Of a DNA stretch of 64,000 bases, positions 11,656 through 22,189 are shown in pieces. Within the stretch, counting starts at the first letter, position 1. Each line of letters begins with the position of its first letter. A program made the position numbers and the translations under genes. Source of the stretch: Biscogniauxia marginata (Eukaryota; Ascomycota; Sordariomycetes; Xylariales; Xylariaceae); assembly GCA_022695795.1 (NCBI GenBank), contig MU404082.1, positions 310,001-374,000 on the forward strand, read 5' to 3'. The notes below the pieces were generated by a model that saw nothing but the letters and a program-made list of their open reading frames with translations, was not told the origin of the DNA and did no database searches.

Positions 11656-12585
11656 TCAGTCCCGTCGTGCTCCATATATACCACCCTCCCCGACACCATA
11701 GAACAGCGCTCTAATCCTCGCCGCTAAATCCGCACTGACAAAGACTTCCCCCCGCGGCTCCGGCAGCCCCGGCGCAAAAACGGCATGCATCTGGACAGCC
11801 ACGGCCCAAGGGATGCTCATACCGTTGTCCTGGCCCAGGGTGTTGACCACGAAGACCTCGTGCACTAGCTTCCTCAGCTCGTCGTCGACGGGCCCGAAGC
11901 CCGGATCCTGATCCGGCTTCGCGCTATGCTTAGCGGGCTGTCGTCGCTTCGCGTCAGTCTTTTTGGCGGAGAGCCGCTTCTCCGAGACGAACGCGACCAA
12001 GCCGCTTCTGCCGGCGCCGGGGCTGAGCGGATCCGTGTCGGCCGGGAGGGGGTTCTTGCGCGGTCGACCTCTCTTGCGGGGTGCGTCGGTGGAGGCTGGG
12101 TTCTTGGGAGCACGGCCTCGCTTTTTGCCCGCTGTGGAGGACGCCGGGTTGGGTGCCTGGGGGTCGCGACGGGGAACAGGAGGGGAGGTCATGGAGCCGA
12201 ATTTTCGTAGTTTGGGTTTAGTCTGGGGCTCGCCTTCGGGTGGGGAATCATCTGCGAATCTCACGGTTTGCTGGGGCTTTACCGCTGCGTCTGTTACCTG
12301 CTCGAGGGTCGGTGTACTCTCATTGTGGTCGACGTTGGATTCATTGGGGCTAGTCGCACTGGAGGGTTTCCCGTCGAGGCGATTGGACTCGGAAGAAGGT
12401 GCGGACGGCTCGAGTTGAGATAGTTCATCTGCATCTGAGCTCGGTCGTTTGTCAGAGGGATCATTACTGCAAGCATGCGACTGCTTAGAATGGATTTCTG
12501 GGGATGGATATTTACCATCGGGGCTATTCAGTTGCCTGGAAACTTCCTCTGCACTCTGAGAGTAGGCAGTGGCGTAGTTATCCAT
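11656..12585 (-). CDS. AT-hook-containing nuclear protein
   Basis: A single-exon gene of 309 residues. The N-terminal half is Ser/Pro/Glu-rich and likely disordered. Two AT-hook-like minor-groove-binding motifs follow: GKKRGRAPKNP and RKRGRPRKNP (about residues 150-180). A lysine/arginine-rich stretch could serve as a nuclear localisation signal. The last 80 residues (from DDELRKLVHEVFVVNTLGQDNG) look folded and conserved, with no named domain recognised. By family knowledge it is probably a chromatin or DNA-binding protein; the targets are unknown. Its ATG lies only 9 bases from the LTR-like element at 12595, so its native promoter is displaced or replaced. Confidence 0.75.
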   Translation of the reverse strand: MDNYATAYSQSAEEVSRQLNSPDGKYPSPEIHSKQSHACSNDPSDKRPSSDADELSQLEPSAPSSESNRLDGKPSSATSPNESNVDHNESTPTLEQVTDAAVKPQQTVRFADDSPPEGEPQTKPKLRKFGSMTSPPVPRRDPQAPNPASSTAGKKRGRAPKNPASTDAPRKRGRPRKNPLPADTDPLSPGAGRSGLVAFVSEKRLSAKKTDAKRRQPAKHSAKPDQDPGFGPVDDELRKLVHEVFVVNTLGQDNGMSIPWAVAVQMHAVFAPGLPEPRGEVFVSADLAARIRALFYGVGEGGIYGARRD

Positions 12586-12594
12586 TGTGCAGGT

Positions 12595-13008
12595 TGTGAC
12601 GAACCTCCCTGTGTGTTCCTAGTCAGCTGACTTCACAGGTGAGTACGTACTGGGTTTTCTTGATTTGAAGGTAACAGTGGATCGAGGTTGGTTCAAGAGA
12701 TTCACAATGCTTTGTTCGTCAGAGAGATTTCAAGGTACTCTCACTATAGTATCAAGGAGTGACTGTAGTCTTAGATTGATAGCTAAGGAACTCGAATGAA
12801 TAACTAGATACAGAGGAAATTCGAATCTACTTATACTTACTCTTCCATGGAGCAATGCCCATCATTCTCCTTAATTCTCAAGAGATCAACAGAGAATGTT
12901 GATATTCTCCTTAATTCTCAAGAGTCCAACAGAGAATTCTTCCTGGAGTCATGTGACCTTAGATCACATGACTCCCTTCATTCCTTCTACCCTTGTTGGT
13001 TCGTAACA
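12595..13008. mobile_element. LTR-like element, copy 1 (solo)
   Basis: A 414-base element starting TGTGACGAACC and ending GGTTCGTAACA, i.e. TG..CA ends extended to an 11-base imperfect terminal inverted repeat. It is a second copy of the element at 14641-15105; the first 80 bases or so are identical. It contains two units of an ATTCTC...CAACAGAGAAT repeat and a palindrome around AGTCATGTGACC/GATCACATGACT (12951-12972). The flanking 5-mers (CAGGT left, AGAAC right) do not match, so no target duplication remains. No coding sequence. The long terminal inverted repeat means a miniature inverted-repeat element is an alternative reading. Confidence 0.75.
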
Positions 13009-14640
13009 AGAACAATGTCTTTGAGGCTTCCTAATAAAGGAGATATGCGAAACTGCTGGGTGAACAAGCAGTAAGTGATTGTTCAGAAGACACAAGTATG
13101 AGTATCTGAAACAGGTTGTACTTGCTCAGATTTTCCCCTTGTTTACTGTTTCCTTACGCAAAAGGTGTCAGCTATGTTCAATATAGGGGAAACCACGTTC
13201 AAGTCTTGTTGTTCCAGTCGATTCATGTAATAACCATGAAACGATGTTTAGCTTTAGTAACTCATTCATAAATTACTTTCTCTCATGGTGGCAAGTCAAC
13301 TGTGTTGGCTTGCTGCATGTCGTGAAGCACTCTTTAATACTGGCAAGAAGACAGATGTTATTAGAACTTACACCTGACTGGGGTATAGTACATTTCATTT
13401 GCCAATTTTTCCTTTGATATCCAGGTAGTGCCTTCTTACACTATACCTATTGTTTCTTTTACACCGTACTTCTTGTATTTTGTACCTTCTTGTCTCCTGA
13501 TACTCCATCAATTCCTATTTATCTTTCACAAATGGCGGTATTTTTGCGTCCTTCCAGCCGGACACTGATGAAAACACAACCTCATTCGTCTTGCTGGCCT
13601 TCATCTTTTGTCTCTTAGTAGATAATTGTATCGTTTCTGCAATACCAGATTGTGTATCATAGTATTACTCCAATGCAGGATATCTAATTAGGAGCCAAAA
13701 ATCTCACTGAAGATTTTCCCACGAGAACATGGATCTAATTACTTCCGTACACTAGATTTCTGAAATATAGAAGTATGCAGAAAGTCTGCACCGTGGCTAC
13801 CATTGCAGCAAGATAGGGTCACCCTTTCCCCCCCTTTTCTTCTTTGAGGGTAGATCTAGGCAATGAGCCTTTGATAAGCGCCCTGCGAAATTCGGCGTCC
13901 CTTTAGATACTCTTGCTCCCGGGCTACTCCTGTTTGCTCACCGTAGAAGTCTGTGCTTGCGTTTGTAAAATCTTGGAAGTTATATTCAGGAGCAAAGACC
14001 TTCTACCAATTCATCCCTGATCTATGTGACACATTTGTGATAAGGGCTGCTGTATTGGAACTGTTGTTCAATTTCAACTAATAATTCTCTTTGGTCTCAT
14101 GGGAATTAAGAGTCTAAGTTCAATCATGAGGTCCTCCAGGATTCTGCTGCCTATATATACACAGTCTGCTGCGTGAGGCATCTCTCATCCTATGCACGTT
14201 GGTACCATTGAATCCAACCCTAGAATCTATCTCCAATGACCTTCAAGCTCATGACCAACTGGCCTTGGTGGTGCCTACAGGTGTCAGTCCGTGTGACAAT
14301 ATTCGAGTTTGAGTGCGTCGCCGTCTCCGATATGTGAAAGTTCGTTGAGCACATCTTACTACACGCTAATATTGTAGTTCAGTATAATGATGTTGTAATA
14401 CTCGGGAGAAGATCTTGTGTTAATGTAATTCTTAGAAAGATTAGGCATTTTATTGGATCCATGCGCGCAACGTGAAACCTCTGTAGGTTCTATCCGACTG
14501 GGAAACGTAAGCAGAGAAGAGACGTAAAGGGCGGACACTTGGATTGGGCATCTACACATCAATCAGGGAAGACACTAAAATGAAATTATCTTCTAGCGTT
14601 GTTTACGCGAGTATACATGTAGAAGGAGTCAGGATGCAAA
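13009..14640. other. Spacer between two LTR-like copies
   Basis: 1.6 kb between the repeat copies. No gag, protease, integrase or reverse transcriptase frame and no primer-binding site is visible, so this does not look like the inside of an intact retrotransposon. Confidence 0.5.
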
Positions 14641-15105
14641 TGTGACGAACCTCCCTGTGTGTTCCTAGTCAGCTGACTTCACAGGTGAGTACGTACTGGG
14701 TTTTCTTGATTTGAAGGTAACAGTGGGTTGAGATTGGTTCAAGTGTTTCACAATGGTTGTTCGTCAGAGAGGTTTCAAGGTACTCTCACTATAGTATCAA
14801 GGAGTGACTGTAGTCTTAGATTGATAGCTAAGGAACTAGAATGAATGACTAGAAACAAGAGAAATCTCATCCTTCTTATACTAAATTTCCTTCTGGGATA
14901 ATGCCCAACATCCTCAATCATTCTCTCTCATTCTCTGTGAGAGCAACAGAGAATACAATCATTCTCTCTCACTCTCTGTGAGAGCAACAGAGAATACAAT
15001 CATTCTCTCTCATTCTCTGTGAGAGCCACAGAGAATGCTACCATATGTCACGTGACCCGTGTTCACATGACCATCCACCTTTCCAACCCCTGTTGGTTCG
15101 TAACA
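14641..15105. mobile_element. LTR-like element, copy 2 (solo, with target duplication)
   Basis: A 465-base copy of the same element, TGTGACGAACC to GGTTCGTAACA. It is flanked by a perfect 5-base direct repeat GCAAA (14636-14640 and 15106-15110), the target-site duplication expected of an LTR integrase, so it is an independent solo insertion. Its 3' half carries three tandem units of about 41 bases (ATTCTCTCTCATTCTCTGTG followed by AGAGCAACAGAGAATACAATC-like sequence, about 14917-15036). This explains the length difference from copy 1. Confidence 0.8.
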
Positions 15106-15711
15106 GCAAATAAGTACGGAAGGATAAAATTAAGGGGCAATTTTAGATAGTTAGACGTTTGTTAACGAAGTTTAGCCAATCACGATATAAGAATATACTA
15201 GGTTAAATTTGCAATCAAGTGTTAGTAGACTATCATTACTACGGTGGATGAGGGATATCAAATCGTAAGTACAATTCGTCAATAGATTTGGCCTTATCAA
15301 ATATAAAAACAAGACACAAGTGTTGAAATATGGGGCTATACGACCCTTGTCCCCTGTATCTACATATATAGGAGGGCTTCGCCCTCCTATCTAGACGTCA
15401 TCTTGAACCAATACACTTGATCTTATCCTCACATCCTCGTCTCATCTCAACAACAAGACAAAACGGGGAAATTTCAGAGAATCGGACGATTAAATCCAAT
15501 TGTTGTTATTTTTTACGATATACGTATGGATTTGATCGTTTCAACAAATTTCCATTATCATATCTTAACTATATCGACGCGGGCATAAAAAGAGGCAACA
15601 TGGCTGGGATAACTAGCCCGTTTGCTCTCACTCGTCTTACTTTTGAAAGTGGAAATATAATCCTCCCCAAACTGAGGCGCGTAACACATTTTTCCTACAA
15701 TCAACAATCCC
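15106..15711. other. Intergenic downstream of MFS gene
   Basis: Apart from the repeat at 15321-15455, no gene is supported here. The short frames lack coding character. Confidence 0.45.
15321..15455. repeat. Diverged repeat, pair B copy 1
   Basis: Similar to 28275-28418. Shared blocks include TTGAAATATGGG-like, CTGTATCTACATATATA-like and TATCTAGAC..CATCTTG.AC.A.TACAC. The copy ends in CTCAACA and a hairpin GGAGGGC/GCCCTCC sits inside (15371-15388). It may be the 3' part of an old LTR that could begin at TGTTAACG (15160), but no target duplication was found. Confidence 0.45.
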
Positions 15712-17675
15712 TCAGAGCCTCGGGTTGAATTTACTCCTGATCCGTTCTCCGAATACATAGAATACCACCGGGATTGGGACGAGGGCCAGCGATATGAATG
15801 CTAATAGGCTGTTTCCCCAGCCGAGTCCTAGTGTGTCATACATTTCTAATCCTGCGAGGGGCAGGAGAGCTCCAAGTAGCGATCGAAGCACGGCTAACGC
15901 TGCCGTCACAGACGCTGCATATATGGGATACGTATCAATAAGGTAGTTCTGGACAGACATCTATAATACACATATTATTAGCCAGGTCAATATGAAGACT
16001 TTCCGCTAACTCGTATAACTCACGTTAATTCCCATGAGACCTGCACTGAAGATGACTACTCCCACCATAGGCACAATCCAAAATACACCTTTGTCTGTGG
16101 TCCACCCATATATAAACAAGCCAATGGGTAAGGCTAGACCACAGGGGATTGTGAGGACAGGTATTAGCCGTACCTCGGGCCTATGGGCAATCTCCCTTGC
16201 TTTGTTCCGCTTGACTATCCTGTCCGTAATCTGCCCGAAGCCCAAGACGCCAATCAACAAACCAATCCCAGAAGGGACTGCAGAAAAAAGGAGTCAGTAA
16301 TTGCTGCATTTGGAGTGTTTTTAACACGTGAAACATGTCTCGGGAGCAAAAACTCATACAACAAGCCAGAACAGGCATGTTTTACTCGTGCGACAGGCTA
16401 TAAGGGGCAATAGAGAACTCTAAAAGTAGCTTACTGAATGTGAGCCCGCTTGAACCTTCGTCGAATCCGTATTCACCTTGATAAACGAATGAAAAGGTGC
16501 TTATAAGTAGATACAAAATGCCATAGTTGACGGCGGTATAAAGGGCGTTAAGGGTGACGATAGGTGTAACTAGTAACAGTTTTAAAGGGCGAACAATAGC
16601 GAGTTGGATCTGCTTCTTGGGACTTGCCCCTCCGGACATCTTACTATGAAGCCTTGAATTACCAGTCTCCTTACGAAGTATACGAGCTTTTCGTTCCAAT
16701 AGAACGGGTGCGAATGTCTCTCTGAGGAAGAAATAAGAAACTGGTATAAAAATACCCGACTTTATATCATGTCAGTCATATTAGGGTTCCTCGTAAAAGT
16801 ATAAAGGGAACTGATGGAAATCCAGCACTGGGGCTAAGCTAAAATATAACTCACCACGATAAGAAGTAACCAATACGTCCAGCGCCATCCAGCACCTTGG
16901 ACTAAATAACCACCGGCTATAGGACCAATAATAGGACCTAGCAATGGCCCCAATGCCCAAGCTGATATAGCCCTCCCGCGCTGCTCAATAGGCATGAAGT
17001 CCACAATACTGCCACTTCCGATAGTGCTGGGTACAGAGCCGGTGATACCCATCAGCAATCGAAATGCTAAGAGCATGCCGATACTAGTACTGAGGCCGGT
17101 GGCGGCTGTGAAGATTGCAAAGAGTATATTGCCAAATATATAGAGCGGTCTACGGCCATATATCTCACTCAAAGGGGCGATGATAAGAGGCCCAAAGGCA
17201 AAGCCGAGGACGTAGATGGATACGAGGAAAGTCGCCGTAACGGAAGAGGTGCTGTGAAACTCAGCCATAATACTGGGCACGCCTGGTGCAAACATAGATG
17301 AGCCCAGTGGACTTCAAAAATGTCAGTGTAAACGAACAGATTAACAGCGCGATGCGAGAAAGCCTACGTCACGATGCTTAACAGAGATAAGATGGATACA
17401 TTGAGCCATTTCTTCTTTTCTGGCCAATTCTTTGGGTTTTCTGGATCGTTTGGCCCGTTCCAGTCGACAACGTCTGGGTTCGTCTCCTCGACGGCAAGCT
17501 CGTATTTGCTGGTGTCGATGCCAATATTGGCATCTGGATCTGGTCCTTCTGTTGATTCATCCTGGCCTGATGGCGCATAGGCTGCCGATATCCCATTCAT
17601 TGAGATATCTCCAAGTATGTCTGTGTCAGAATTTGTGGTTTCTCGATCATGTTTCCGATCGACGGGTTCGGACAT
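15712..17675 (-). CDS. MFS multidrug/metabolite efflux transporter (DHA1 type)
   Basis: A 530-residue drug:H+ antiporter-like pump of the plasma membrane. Five exons, complement(15712..15960, 16024..16277, 16435..16759, 16855..17311, 17368..17675), join into one frame. Each junction restores family motifs: LLSIVTPLGSSMFAPGVP, then LLLIVSGIFIPVSYFFLRETFAP, then LTFIPSGIGLLIGVLGFGQ. About 100 acidic cytosolic residues precede the first membrane segment. Motif A appears as PLSEIYGRRP, and twelve hydrophobic segments are plausible. The start ATG at 17675 is the first in frame. It is the leftmost pathway-type gene, so it is a candidate exporter or self-protection pump for the cluster product. Confidence 0.88.
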
Positions 17676-19828
17676 CGTTGCGTAAGGTGTTGTAGGCCTG
17701 ATGGGTCTCGGGACGGGGGAGATAATGAATATGGAAGTGTAATAAACTAGATGAGATTGATTGAGAGCAGCTGAATGTCAACAACTCATTAGATAATGGA
17801 GTTAGTGGACTAAAACATAACATATATTACATACAGATCATGTATAGTTGGCATAAAAGTCTCCAGGCCGGAGGTTTTGGGAGCCGAATATTCCATAATG
17901 GCAGCTTCTATCAATATGTTGTGAAAACAATTTGTGACAAGGTATTTAATTGTCGAGTTAAATTACAGAAACGCCTGCCATGGCCCAGGACGGAAAGACA
18001 TGGTTACATTTCATATTTAAAAATAAAAATTAACTCCAATCTCATTGAAGCTACAAGATGCTCACCCTATAGGGGTGTTTCTATCAACATTGGATGAAAT
18101 TATCTCTATTGATGTGCTGGCTTTGTATACCACGATGTCGGCATGTTTATGGCCAATAAGCAGCGAGAAAAAGCACTGCGTCTGACCAACGCCCGCTCAT
18201 GGTGGTCGTGTAGCCACTTATTTGTTGCATGTATCTATCGCCGAGCCTATCATTCTCATCTCTTTCAGCCATCTTTTTACGGCAGCTTGCTTTAGAGCAG
18301 TCTTACGTCATGTCGAGAATAGCAGAAATGTGAAGAAAGAGCTCACCTTCTGTGTCCTCCTAGCTCTCCACTTCGTCTTAATAAGCTGTTCGGGGTGTGT
18401 TGGTATATCATAAGTAGACAAGGAGTTCATTTTTTATCGAAGCATTTTGTTGTAGATGTTAAAATCATTAATTGACTGGTACAGAATTCTAGGCGAAATT
18501 CCGGTATAAAATGGGATTTATCATATAAACTTACCGGAGGAGTTTATCAAGAAAGGAGTTAAATCAATGTAATACGTTAGCTGAATGAAGAAGTGTAGGT
18601 TATCACTCCCAGTATGTGGTACTAATGGATAGGGAAACTGGAAACAAGATATATGATTATATATTACAAGCTGCATTTGGTGTTATAGGCTAAACCCGCC
18701 GTCTGTTCAGACCCTGCTGAAATGTGTCCAGGGAGTAGCTGTCATATTCAGGTACGAGCCATCCTCAGCCATCATGTGTATAATAGATAGATCCACCCAC
18801 ATTCGCCAGATAGTTCTTCACATGATTAAGTAACCTTATAAACCCAAATTTCAGCTGGCTTGACCTATTTTCCCCCGATGGGTCGCATATCGAATCGCAC
18901 GAGAACCGAACCTAAGCGTGCCAACATTTCAGTGCTACCAAAGTGCCGACCTGGACACAAAGCATGGCCACCACCGACCTCACTAAAAGCGGCGTCAAGA
19001 TGTCTCATATATCCGTTTTTTCTAGTCTCAAGGAAATGCTTACGGTCGGAATTTTCCGTGTTCGGTCTCTGGAGGGATTAACCAGAATGTATGACAACCT
19101 TTGGCTGTAAGGGTACGTATACAACTTATTGTTGCGCTGGAGAGGGAAAGATCCTCTCTAGGCCCACTACTCTTAGTACTATATACATCATAAAGTACGG
19201 GCTACATGTCTGTGACATTGGTATCAAATAATCCCGCTTTACAATGAGAATTGACTATCCACCACATTATCCTCTTAGACGATGCGTGCAGCTACACCTA
19301 TGCCATGAAACTACAATGCCTTCTACCATGTTTATACTAGGATAGGAAATGCTGTCCTAACCTGCGCAAGTTCTATGATGTAGACCCTATTCGAGCCTGT
19401 TTGAACTAGCTAATCTACATCGTACCGACAGTCCTCCTATATGATGCGACCGGATAGGACTTGCCACTCAGCCCGGAAAGCAGTAGGAGCAGTATTGACA
19501 ATACCGGCAGCAATTTGGCCGATCTCAGTATAAGTCGCGCCACATATATTGAGACCAAAAGTAGAATTATATCCCTGCCGACGTTAGACAAAAGGGGAAC
19601 CATTGAGATGTTGGTACTCCTGGAAACAGCGCTTCAATTCAGCTACCATGACATTAAGGCCTCTCGAGCTTCGTCCGGTAAGGATGTTCGACACGAAGAA
19701 TTTATTTTATGCAATACTCCCGCACATGATGCCTCGTATTTGTAGGCTCCAGTACTGTGAAATTAAGTTTCTTGTATATGAACTCTACTGTATTCATTAA
19801 TGATGCAATATATATAAATTTCCAGGTA
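17676..19828. other. Intergenic, holds a diverged repeat
   Basis: 2.1 kb with no credible gene. It contains the pair A repeat at 18711-18804. Frames of 60-90 codons here have no coding character. Confidence 0.5.
18711..18804. repeat. Dispersed repeat, pair A copy 1
   Basis: About 95 bases matching 50331-50426: both begin ACCCTGCTGAAAT, share GTAGCTGT.AT..A.AGGTAC and CAGCCATCATGT, and then TATAATAG with a purine-rich tail. Probably a fragment of an old solo LTR. Confidence 0.6.
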
Positions 19829-21415
19829 TCATAATATTGAGAACCAAGTCCGAAATTCCTTATCTTTGCTCAGCATATCCTGCTCAGCCTCCTGAAGGGT
19901 AACGTAAAAATCGTACACACGCGAGCCCTGCTGTCGTCTACAATCTGGAAACAAAAATGCGAAGCCCGGTGCGGGCACTGCTGAACAACGTATCGAGTCC
20001 GGTGGCCCAACACCGAAGTCATAGTCCGCGGTGTTCATGAAATACCATGTGCTAAGCATAAGCCCCTCCTCGAGCAGCCCACCACTAGGCATAAAATGCA
20101 ACTTCTCCGTCGGCATCATCATCCTGCCCAACGCCGTAGCGTGGGCGATGGAACCTAGGGTGGTGTTCTCGATAGATTGTCGAATGCTCGAGGCGGCTAA
20201 TGACAATCCATCCGAGCTGAGGAGGTCTGCCATTTGCACGGGCCCAGCACTGGCAACCGTCACAGCGTTGCCAAAGTAATTCCTCGAAATTCCTGATTCG
20301 GTACGGTAACGAAGGTCAACTGGATGTAAGAGCCGGGATTCTCTGGGTTTTAAGTGAGGTTTCAGTTCTGCTCGAACGCGCATGAGGCTCTTCCACAGCA
20401 GTCCGGCGACGCAGTCATAGGTCGAGACGTACGGTATGCCTTTTAATGATTTGCACATATCCTTCAGTCTTTTTACGTTTGCCCCTTCGATCCTATAGAT
20501 TAATCCTTTAGCCGCATTCGCTGTGCTGGTCGTTTTGGGAGCCTTGGTTTTGTTTGGTGCTGTGGACATCTCGATGATCTGATAGTCTTTGACTCGCGTT
20601 CTGAGTTGCTCCTTAGGAAGCGCGAGAAGCTCCAGTGGTGCGGCGAACTTTTCACGCTGGTAGTCAAATTGAGAGCGCGATGCTGGGTCTCTTTCCATGT
20701 AAGCTTTGCTGCACTTTGATATCAGCGTCAAAGCCAGATTTCTTCCTCCCCCATCACTCGCCACATGATTGAAGCCCAGGGCAAAGATTAATCCCCCGGG
20801 GATGAAACTGAGCTGCGCAAGCAACACATTTCTCTCATTTATGTTGTCGTAAGCCTCCACGGGAAGAAGTGTTGATTGATCGAAATCGTAAGGCGAGAAA
20901 GACTTCGCGGCAAGCTGGTCATAGGACTTGTGATCTCCAAACTCAAACTTGCGTACTTTGAGCTCCAGGGACCCGGGAGTCATTTGTCGCATAGGTTTCC
21001 CGTTGTTATCAAAATGTAGCTTGGCCGCTAGTGTTGGAAGCTGTTCAGCCGCTTGAGCCAGACCATGTTGTAACGATTCAATTATCAGCTGAATATCCTG
21101 ATCTGGATGTAACTTGTAGACTAGGAAAGATGAAACCAGAACATTCGGTGAAACGGTGTCTAGATCGGACAAGGTGTATTCCTTCCTAGTGGCGGAAGGG
21201 CATGGTGTCTCTAGCCCTGCTGGTATAGGAGCCACAGGCTTTATTTGAACGCGATAATCAATTTCCACCGATTTTTTAAAATCTGCTTTCGTAGATCTTG
21301 CCCTAGTCGGATGGAAAGAAGCAATACCTGCCACATCACGAAAGAAGGGTTTTAGGAGAAAAGTTCGCTGAGTCCGACATCGCCTAATAGCCCCATCAAG
21401 TGGTCTCGAAAGCAT
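19829..21415 (-). CDS. BAHD-type acyltransferase 1
   Basis: An intronless 528-residue member of the fungal acyltransferase family that includes trichothecene 3-O-acetyltransferase-like proteins and moves acyl groups from CoA to hydroxyls. The catalytic HxxxD motif is HVASDGG (about residue 215), and the structural motif reads DFGVG (about 464; usually DFGWG). Two condensation-fold lobes are consistent with the length. The first 50 residues are rich in Arg and Ser with almost no acidic residues (MLSRPLDGAIRRCRTQRTFL), which resembles a mitochondrial presequence and is unusual for this family. It is head-to-head with the FAD oxidase at 22190. It is a candidate for esterifying a polyketide alcohol; the substrate cannot be told from sequence. 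Confidence 0.85.
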   Translation of the reverse strand: MLSRPLDGAIRRCRTQRTFLLKPFFRDVAGIASFHPTRARSTKADFKKSVEIDYRVQIKPVAPIPAGLETPCPSATRKEYTLSDLDTVSPNVLVSSFLVYKLHPDQDIQLIIESLQHGLAQAAEQLPTLAAKLHFDNNGKPMRQMTPGSLELKVRKFEFGDHKSYDQLAAKSFSPYDFDQSTLLPVEAYDNINERNVLLAQLSFIPGGLIFALGFNHVASDGGGRNLALTLISKCSKAYMERDPASRSQFDYQREKFAAPLELLALPKEQLRTRVKDYQIIEMSTAPNKTKAPKTTSTANAAKGLIYRIEGANVKRLKDMCKSLKGIPYVSTYDCVAGLLWKSLMRVRAELKPHLKPRESRLLHPVDLRYRTESGISRNYFGNAVTVASAGPVQMADLLSSDGLSLAASSIRQSIENTTLGSIAHATALGRMMMPTEKLHFMPSGGLLEEGLMLSTWYFMNTADYDFGVGPPDSIRCSAVPAPGFAFLFPDCRRQQGSRVYDFYVTLQEAEQDMLSKDKEFRTWFSIL

Positions 21416-22189
21416 TTTAGGGTCTAGTCAAACGGGAAATATCAATACTAGAGACAATTTGTCTGCTGCATGGTTCATATTTGGAATCATCCTCTGTATA
21501 TTTACTTTACTACAACTACACTAATCGTGGCTGAAGAGAACCATAATCTCGCTATCTTTGTAAGGAATCCTGACTTGTACCAATACGCGGAGGAGACAGC
21601 AGACTTGGTGCAATTGCACGTAAGCAGTAATCACCCGTATGGGCTTATAAGCAGCTCCGAATTGCAAGGATTAATGGTCAGCTCAGACAATCTCATCAGT
21701 CTTAACCCTCCGAACCACTCGGAGTGGCGTCCCCGAGCTGGTTGGGTTACTACCATCAACCCTACCCACCTCTCCTATGGATTATACTCGCACCATAACT
21801 CCCGATATCTTATCCTGAATGCCTATGCACCGATAACAGCTGAGATTCCCAATTTTGACAAGAACTATATTCAATCACAAGGTTGTGCTCACTAGCAGCA
21901 GGGCTGTGGCTTGCTGATTATTGGCACTCGTCATCCAATACAAAAATAGTACCTCTTTGAGTGCTATATGGCACCACGCACACAAGCGTTCTTCATGATA
22001 GTTTCTTACCTATTACTAGTAGAATATATGATATATTTAGCGTACAAAGTAGATGAGCTGAGATGGAGGGATAGGGCTTATGCAGGAACCTCGCCTGGAT
22101 AGCTGCGATAAATAAGAAGCCATGGCCTACTTCTCTTGCCTCTATCTGTATATGACGTTGTTTAACGGGACCTGATATTACTTGACCGA
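21416..22189. promoter_or_regulatory. Shared divergent promoter, acyltransferase 1 / FAD oxidase
   Basis: 774 bases between two start codons facing away from each other. A 141-codon frame (21470-21895) crosses it but has no recognisable domain and is not accepted as a gene. Confidence 0.5.

Noticed and set aside
12595..15105. The two LTR-like copies as ends of one full retrotransposon
   Set aside because: Copy 2 has its own GCAAA target duplication, the outer flanks do not match, and the 1.6 kb between them has no gag or pol frame or primer-binding site.
21470..21895. 141-codon plus-strand frame between acyltransferase 1 and the FAD oxidase
   Set aside because: No domain, no signal or membrane segment, no codon pattern like its neighbours, and it lies in a divergent promoter. 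Transcription data could revive it.
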